This document shows, in pieces, positions 58,134 through 64,000 of a stretch of 64,000 nt of DNA (position 1 is its first letter; every line of letters begins with the position of its first letter). The translations under genes were made by a program, and so were the position numbers. Under the pieces are notes generated by a model, which was not told the origin of the DNA, made no database searches, and saw only the letters and a list, made by a program, of their open reading frames with translations. Source of the DNA: Tethya wilhelma (Eukaryota; Porifera; Demospongiae; Tethyida; Tethyidae); the NCBI GenBank assembly GCA_964030475.1, contig CAXIPT010000013.1, forward strand, positions 709,408-773,407. The letters are read 5' to 3'.

Positions 58134-60990
58134 ATGGCTGGTCCATCTGCTGCTCTCCTAGTGATTGTTCTCCTGTGCTGTTCAGAAGTGCTGGCTCTCC
58201 AGCCAGTGGAGCACAGCAGGGGGCAGTTAAAGACAGCTGGAAGAAGGAGAGAGTGGGAGGAGCAGAGGGTGGGAGGTCACTTCAAACCACAGCCACAGTT
58301 TCAGTCTCTTTACACCACAATACCAGCTGCTGCTAACAGCTCTTCCATTTTCAATGGTAAGACTTAAGTACTAGCTCTGGAAGCTATCTGCATAAAATAC
58401 ACAAGCATTGCATGATTCTACATGCAGTTGTTGACTTTGGTGCAAAGGGAGATGGGGTCACTGATAATGTTGCCACCTTCCAGAAGGCACTCAATGCAGC
58501 CAGTGCTGGAGGAGTGGGTAAGAAACAGATGTGGATTAGATCTTTAGCATAGCATCGTGTCTGTCGTGGCAGCTCTAGCAACTAACCCTCCATTACATGT
58601 ACAGTGTTTGTGCCAACTGGTCAGTATCTGTTCAAGACCAACACCACTGTTGTTGTCCCAAGAGGAGTCACACTTCAGGGGACATTTCGGTAAGTTAGCT
58701 CTTCCTCGTGTGACAAGCAGGTGATGTTTTATTGGATTCAGTAATGGCTGTAACAGTCTCTCAACCTCTTTGTGCATAATAGAACAGTACCATCTCATGG
58801 TGTGGTTTCTAAGGACCCAGTTGATGGTAAGTATGTATGTATGCCTTGGATTCAGTTGCTATGGTTCAGTTATTACCCTCTGTCTCTGTAGGTGGGTCAG
58901 TGTTGTTGGTGACAGCTGGAAGAGGAGGGGATGGTGGCTGCTTCATTCAGCTCAGTGAAGACTCCACCATTTCGGGATTCACCATCTTCTACCCTGACCA
59001 AGAACCTACACAAGTTCCCAAACCTTATCCTTGGTACACACTGCACCCCATGGTGTCTCTCATGAGCTGCTCTCACTGACACTCCCTCTCCACAGGTCTG
59101 TCTGTATGTCCGGCAACAACCCAGCTGTCACTGATTTAGAGTGTCTCAATTGTTGGAATGCAATCAAAGCAGTTGGCGCAGCTCGTCACTATATTGCTAG
59201 AGTCCAAGGACAGCCTCTGAATACTGTGAGTAACTTGTAGCTGCTCATAATTATTTGAGTAATAACTGCTCACATTGAGTTATGACTTCTCATATTGAGT
59301 TATAACTATTCACTTTGAGTTATAACTGTTCACATAATTGTGTGATGTACTCAGTGTAATACCTCCATGCAGGGTGTCTATGTTGATGAGACATATGACA
59401 TTGGTAGAGTTGAAGATGTTCACTTCAATCCCTGGTAAGGATTGAGCTATGTTGGTAAAGATCATCAAGCTTAAAAACACACAATTGTCCCTTCCTTTAG
59501 GTACTCACCTGACAAGACCTTCATGAGCTGGCAACTCTTAAATGGCCGTTCCTTTGTCTTTGCTCGTACAGACTGGGAGTATGTCTTCAACACCTTCTCC
59601 TTTGGCTATGCTATTGGCTACCACTTCATAGCCAGCGACAAAGGTTCTTGCAATGGCAACTTCCTGGGCATAGGTAGGAGCACTTCAGAGAAGATTACTT
59701 ATTTATCATTTTATACTCCATTAAATATTGATGACTCTAGGAGCAGACATGGCTGCCAATGCCTCGGTGCAAGTGGATGCAGCTGACGCCTTTGGGATCT
59801 TGATCACAAATGGAGAGTTTACTGCTTTTGTTTCTGATCATTTTGGCCAGGAGGTAATTAAATTTCTGCAATTTTTTTCTCATTCTGTTGTCTTGGTTCT
59901 GTCAATTAAAACTATATTCCACTGTTTTAGTATGCTGACTCTACTCAAGTGGTTGTGACTTCAAGTAATACTGGAAGTGTGACTTTTGTCAACTCGGCAT
60001 TTTGGGGACCATCAAACCAGATAGCAATGGTGAGCAATACCATCAGTATTGTATGTAGTAAATGTATGTATGTGACTTGTTTGCTGATTTGTACTGCAGC
60101 TGGATGGGTCTGGAACTACTTCCTTTTCAGACTGTATATTCAATGCCTGGGATCACGTCAAGAAGGTTAGTTAAGGGTTATTGCCAGTGAAGCAAGTTTG
60201 TTTTGCTGCTGTAGTCTTGGCTAGTTTTTGAGAAGCAAGGCTTGTTATTTCATGTACCCTGTTTCTTGTTGTCATTGTGTGCAGGGAAACTCAGCTATTA
60301 AGGTCAACAAAGCAAGTGGAAAGTAATTATTTAAATGGTTCAATCTTTGTCAGTGCATTTATGGAAATACCTTTCCTCTTCAGTTTGCTGGTGAGAGGCT
60401 GTGACTTCCAGTACGATGGAGCTCAGGTGGACCTTGGGAGCACACTGAAGAAGGCTATCATTATGGGGAATCTCTTCAAGGTAAAGACTGCAAAGTTGAG
60501 CAATAGATGTACACATGATCATGGTCAGGAAAGTCATTACACTAACAACTTGATAAGTTGGTTGCTAAGTTACATTCCGCAGCCAGCAGCTGCTTCCCAA
60601 GGTCCTTAGCATCCCAGTGCAGTACAATGAATATTAGTACCGGCAGGTTGATGATCATGATTCTGTGATTTCAATTGCTGTGGCACCATCTCTGCATGAG
60701 GTGACATTCTGTGCAGATGTTTCAGTGCTTATTAAATTCCGGTGACAATAATAATAATTATTATTTCAAGAATCAATAATTCCTGGAAAGAGAGAGGAGG
60801 TGGATGCCAATAGCAGCTACTACTGTACACTAGTGATCATTATGACTGTTCCCACTAATCTTTCTTCCTGAGCGCTAGCTCCGTTTTTACAAGTTCTTTT
60901 CTCATACCATCATATGCTATAATACAGGGCACTACTCGTATTTCTGGTAAAGCAGCAAATACCCAGACTGGATTCAATGCTGATGGTTGA
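58134..60990 (+). CDS. Secreted pectate-lyase-3-like beta-helix protein (copy 2)
   Basis: Fourteen exons give 474 aa: 58134-58356, 58428-58517, 58605-58689, 58783-58826, 58892-59033, 59096-59225, 59373-59434, 59501-59673, 59741-59853, 59931-60029, 60100-60165, 60285-60322, 60384-60480, 60928-60990. Exons 2-14 have exactly the same lengths as in copy 1, so this is a clean tandem duplication. Same signal peptide, VVDFGAKGDGVTDNVATFQK and FVPTGQYLFKTNTTVVVPRG. All introns are GT-AG, including the one that is GC-AG in copy 1. Starts 150 bp after the stop codon of copy 1. Family members act on polysaccharides or serve as structural beta-helices; role here unknown. Confidence 0.88.
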
Positions 60991-61494
60991 GAGATATTGA
61001 ATGCAACAGTTAATAAATTATTAGAAATTCAGTTTTATTTTAATTTTGCAAACTGTTGTTGCGGTGTTATGTACCGTTGAAGGAAAAAACATAACCCTTT
61101 GAGTTCTACATTATAGCTACTGTTCGCGCATGCGATGATTAATCTCGGATGCAAGCGCTCGAGCCTAGCGCCTCTGCGGCTCTGCTAGAATTCATCGTCT
61201 GTTGGCCGGCCATGGCGCCAGTCACGTCTCACTACGTCTGAATACCGCGGCGTGCACGTCGATCGTGCCCTCAGCTAGCTAAGCGTGCAAACGAGGCCAT
61301 TCACAATCTAGAGCAGCTAACGTTGTTATACTGCAGTCTTTTTTCTTCTCCTGGAAATATTGAGGTATATTATATTACTGATATTTTTTTCTAATCTCAT
61401 AAGAATAATCATAATAATAATTATTTTCACTTTTCTCATTTGTCAGGCATCAAGTGTGCTTACATGTGCGTGTGCTTAGTTATCTGTGCTTGAG
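60991..61494. other. Intergenic region
   Basis: 504 bp. The middle is unusually G/C-rich (about 61125-61290) with an NRF1-like site at 61125-61136; could be the promoter or a 5' UTR exon of the MACPF gene. Confidence 0.5.
61125..61136. promoter_or_regulatory. NRF1-like site
   Basis: CGCGCATGCGAT, near-consensus, at the left edge of a G/C-rich island about 360 bp before the MACPF start codon. Confidence 0.4.
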
Positions 61495-62820
61495 ATGAAT
61501 TGGATACTTAAGCTTTGTCTAGTGTCCACTCTTTTGGTATCTGCATTCCAATGGGGTTATTGTGACCCAATTGCCATTGGAACAGCATACTACATACCAA
61601 ATTATAACTTGCTTGGTGAAGATATGCCTGGAGGGTATTCTGTTTTCAAAAGCCTGTCAAGCAAATGTGTATTGTCCACAAACTATTCAACAGATGATGA
61701 TACTGAGACATATTATGCTGACACTGAGAGTTTCTTTGAAAGAGTAGGTGAAGAATATTCAATTTCTAGTGATGTGCGAATGAATTTCACACTGGGTACG
61801 ACATTGCAAAGAGCTTCAAGAAACATTAGTAATAGCACCAACACAGTTACTGGTTACACATTTGAAACCTACGCAAAAGTTGCAGATGATCTCTTCCAAC
61901 AGTCATGTACTGCAGATGAGGCTTTAGATGATCAGTTGCTACAAGATTTTGAACAGTTACCTGTGAAAGTGGAGAAGCCATGGTTTGACTCAAGCTGGGA
62001 TGTGTACCAGCAGTTTCTTGTCAAGTATGGAACACATGTTGTAACGCACATTGGATATGGATCTAGTTTGTTTATAAATGTATTTGCTGACACAAAACAT
62101 GATTACTCCCAACGAAATTTAGTAATCAGAGCATGTGCTGAACTTGGAGGACCATCATTGAAACTTTCTGTATGCATGGATATCACTGAATTAGAGGCTG
62201 AAGCTAGCCTGGAAAATATAATGACTTCAACTATAGTTATACGTGGAGGAACAGATGAAATGAGAGAAAAACTATACCAGAATCGCTCCAATGAACTCAT
62301 TGAACAGTTTTTAGCTGAGGCAGCTACTGCACGAGCACCAATACACTACAAATTCATTGGAATTTGGGACATTATTAAAGCACGCTTTCCAAGAGACTCT
62401 GCACCTGCTAATAATGCAAGAGCATTGAATTTAGAACAGTTTTTCAAAGGCTACTTGAACTATGGCTGTAAATATCAAACTGATGCATCTGTATCAGATA
62501 AAACACTAATTGAACTTCAAAAGTTTTCTTATTCCAATACTACCCCTTCTTATCTTGAGTGCTCCCTTGCTCCTGAGGGATGTCATACAAATGATGACTG
62601 TCACTATAGAAACGTTGGGTGGTGTGAGTGCAGAGGATGTGTGCGATACTATGAGGAAAAACTCAACACTGGAAGAATGAAGGAATATGCTGTAGTGTAC
62701 AATGGCTCTAGCTATAAGTTTCCAGGATGTAGGATCAGTGGCTGGGGGACATCTTGTGCCTGTAAAACACCAATACGTATACGAGAGGTAGTTTGGAAGC
62801 TTGATGACAATGTAACTTGA
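61495..62820 (+). CDS. Secreted MACPF-domain protein (copy 1)
   Basis: Single exon, 441 aa. Signal peptide 1-23 (MNWILKLCLVSTLLVSAFQW). The MACPF signature is WDVYQQFLVKYGTHVVTHIG (GTH near residues 179-181), followed by RACAELGGPSLKL and VIRGGTDEMREK. Several N-x-S/T glycosylation sites are present. The C-terminal third is Cys-rich (CHTNDDCHYRNVGWCECRGC), an EGF-like or separate disulfide module, and ends with RISGWGTSCACKTPIRIREV. MACPF proteins include complement, perforin and many invertebrate immune or pore-forming proteins; whether this one forms pores cannot be told. Start is the ATG giving the signal peptide. Second copy lies 380 bp downstream. Confidence 0.85.
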   Translation: MNWILKLCLVSTLLVSAFQWGYCDPIAIGTAYYIPNYNLLGEDMPGGYSVFKSLSSKCVLSTNYSTDDDTETYYADTESFFERVGEEYSISSDVRMNFTLGTTLQRASRNISNSTNTVTGYTFETYAKVADDLFQQSCTADEALDDQLLQDFEQLPVKVEKPWFDSSWDVYQQFLVKYGTHVVTHIGYGSSLFINVFADTKHDYSQRNLVIRACAELGGPSLKLSVCMDITELEAEASLENIMTSTIVIRGGTDEMREKLYQNRSNELIEQFLAEAATARAPIHYKFIGIWDIIKARFPRDSAPANNARALNLEQFFKGYLNYGCKYQTDASVSDKTLIELQKFSYSNTTPSYLECSLAPEGCHTNDDCHYRNVGWCECRGCVRYYEEKLNTGRMKEYAVVYNGSSYKFPGCRISGWGTSCACKTPIRIREVVWKLDDNVT

Positions 62821-63200
62821 AAGCTATATAGTGTATATTATACTCGAGAATGAAAAATTTGTATATGTATACACATACATTTGTACCTAAGCATGTTTCT
62901 TTAAATGTATTCCATTATGAATAATATTGATTTTTTATTTTTCTATTCTTGGAACCAAAATTAATTTTAATGAATTTGATTAGAATGAATAACTATATAA
63001 AGTCTTGCATGCTAGTAAATATGCATAGTTAATTTGTACTTGGAAGTAGAGATACTATATTATGTTTAAGTGTGAGTAGAGAGTTTAAACTCATGCTGTA
63101 AACAAGACAACACTATTGATCCAAATTTAGTTACAACTGACTTAAATTTTCAAGTCAACAGTGTACAATTTATGAAGAATTGTTATTTTCCAATGTAATT
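62821..63200. other. Intergenic region between the MACPF genes
   Basis: 380 bp, strongly A/T-rich; no feature recognised beyond the 3' flank of one gene and presumed promoter of the next. Confidence 0.55.
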
Positions 63201-64000
63201 ATGATGGTAAATTTCAAGTTATTGTGCCTGTTCATAGTCACTACAGTTATATTTCATTCTACTGTTGGTGATCCCTACAACCCAATTGGAAGAGGCTTCT
63301 TCATACCATTTACATCTTTGATTAATTCTGAGAACATTGTTGGTGGCTATCCTGTTTTTGAAGATCTCCCCAGCAAATGTCTTCTGTCCACAAATTATAC
63401 TGTTAATTCTGTTAATGATGACTTCTATGAAAGCACAGAATCCTTTTATTCAAGTCTAGCGTCACAAACCTTGATTTCAACTGAATTTGCCACTGATTTC
63501 ATATTTGGTGCAACGTTAGAAGGGCTCGTAAAAGGTATTAATATACAAAACAGATCGATTAGTGGCTACAGTTTTGAGTCTTATGCTAAAGTTGGAGAGG
63601 ACACTCTAGATGAAGTATGTGTTTATCAGACACTTGATGAAAGGCTTATACATGATTTTGAACTTTTGCCAGAAGTAGTGGACTCACCATGGTACAATGC
63701 TAGCTGGAGTGATTACTGGCGGTTCCTTATAATTTATGGCTCACATGTTGTGTTAGATGCTGATTATGGGTGCAGTTACAGTATAAATATATTTGCAGAC
63801 TCTGATCACAGCTATTCTGCAGAGCAATTATCTATAAGAGCTTGTGTTGCACTTGGAGGACCAGACTTAGATGTTGCAGTGTGTGAAGGTGTGACGAAAG
63901 AAAAGATAGTAACTGTTTCAAGCATAGAAGTCACTACAAGATTTGTTGCTCGTGGAGGAACAGATGCAACTAGAGCTCTGATGAATCACAATCGTTCTGA
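63201..64000 (+). CDS. Secreted MACPF-domain protein (copy 2), cut by window end
   Basis: Open reading frame from ATG at 63201 (alternative ATG 63204) through the window end, 266 codons visible and no intron. Signal peptide KLLCLFIVTTVIFHSTVG, then a mature protein aligned with copy 1: GGYPVFEDLPSKCLLSTNYT, ISGYSFESYAKVGEDTLDE, the MACPF core WSDYWRFLIIYGSHVVLDAD, RACVALGGPDLDVAVC and VARGGTDATRALM. The signature GTH is GSH here. The 3' part, including any Cys-rich end, is outside the window. Confidence 0.85.
   Translation, partial: MMVNFKLLCLFIVTTVIFHSTVGDPYNPIGRGFFIPFTSLINSENIVGGYPVFEDLPSKCLLSTNYTVNSVNDDFYESTESFYSSLASQTLISTEFATDFIFGATLEGLVKGINIQNRSISGYSFESYAKVGEDTLDEVCVYQTLDERLIHDFELLPEVVDSPWYNASWSDYWRFLIIYGSHVVLDADYGCSYSINIFADSDHSYSAEQLSIRACVALGGPDLDVAVCEGVTKEKIVTVSSIEVTTRFVARGGTDATRALMNHNRS

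Overview
The window looks like nuclear DNA of an early-branching animal, most likely a sponge. This is inferred from three things: intron-dense genes with short introns (mostly 60-300 bp); clear animal ciliary, signalling and channel genes (CFAP298, KIF25, CCDC81, ARMC7, CDK8, LDLRAP1-like, TRPA1-like); and many (GT)n/(CA)n microsatellites. The species cannot be named from the sequence. The assembly is imperfect: one 327-base N run (7359-7685), single Ns at 5709, 11521 and 18940, and a probable false tandem duplication of about 2.03 kb.

Layout. 1-4.7 kb: three tandem PLP-dependent D-cysteine desulfhydrase/ACC-deaminase-like genes, the first cut by the window edge. 5-27.4 kb: three tandem TRPA1-like ankyrin/TRP channel genes. 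27.7-33.1 kb, minus strand: CFAP298 and a KIF25-type kinesin-14. 33.3-39.1 kb: an LDLRAP1/ARH-like PTB adaptor, divergent from KIF25. 39.4-44.3 kb, minus strand: ARMC7 and CCDC81. 44.6-47.8 kb: CDK8/19, divergent from CCDC81. 48.4-53.4 kb: five tandem intronless genes for small secreted T5orf172/GIY-YIG-like proteins. 54.4-55.1 kb: an intronless SAM methyltransferase. 55.4-61 kb: two tandem 14-exon secreted pectate-lyase-3-like beta-helix proteins. 61.5-64 kb: two intronless secreted MACPF-domain proteins, the last cut by the window edge.

The left three quarters is mostly conserved housekeeping, ciliary and sensory content plus two recently expanded families. Canonical X-box (RFX) sites lie 57 bp upstream of CFAP298 and about 136 bp upstream of CCDC81, which suggests conserved ciliary regulation. 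NRF1-like palindromes recur upstream of several genes. The right quarter (48-64 kb) is accessory in character: every gene except the methyltransferase starts with a signal peptide, families are tandemly duplicated, and most genes are intronless among intron-rich neighbours. The most novel element is the array of secreted GIY-YIG-fold proteins, which retain the expected catalytic-type residues and sit near MACPF proteins. A shared role in dealing with microbes is only a hypothesis. Introns also carry small palindromic MITE-like elements, tRNA-like elements and microsatellites placed right at splice sites.
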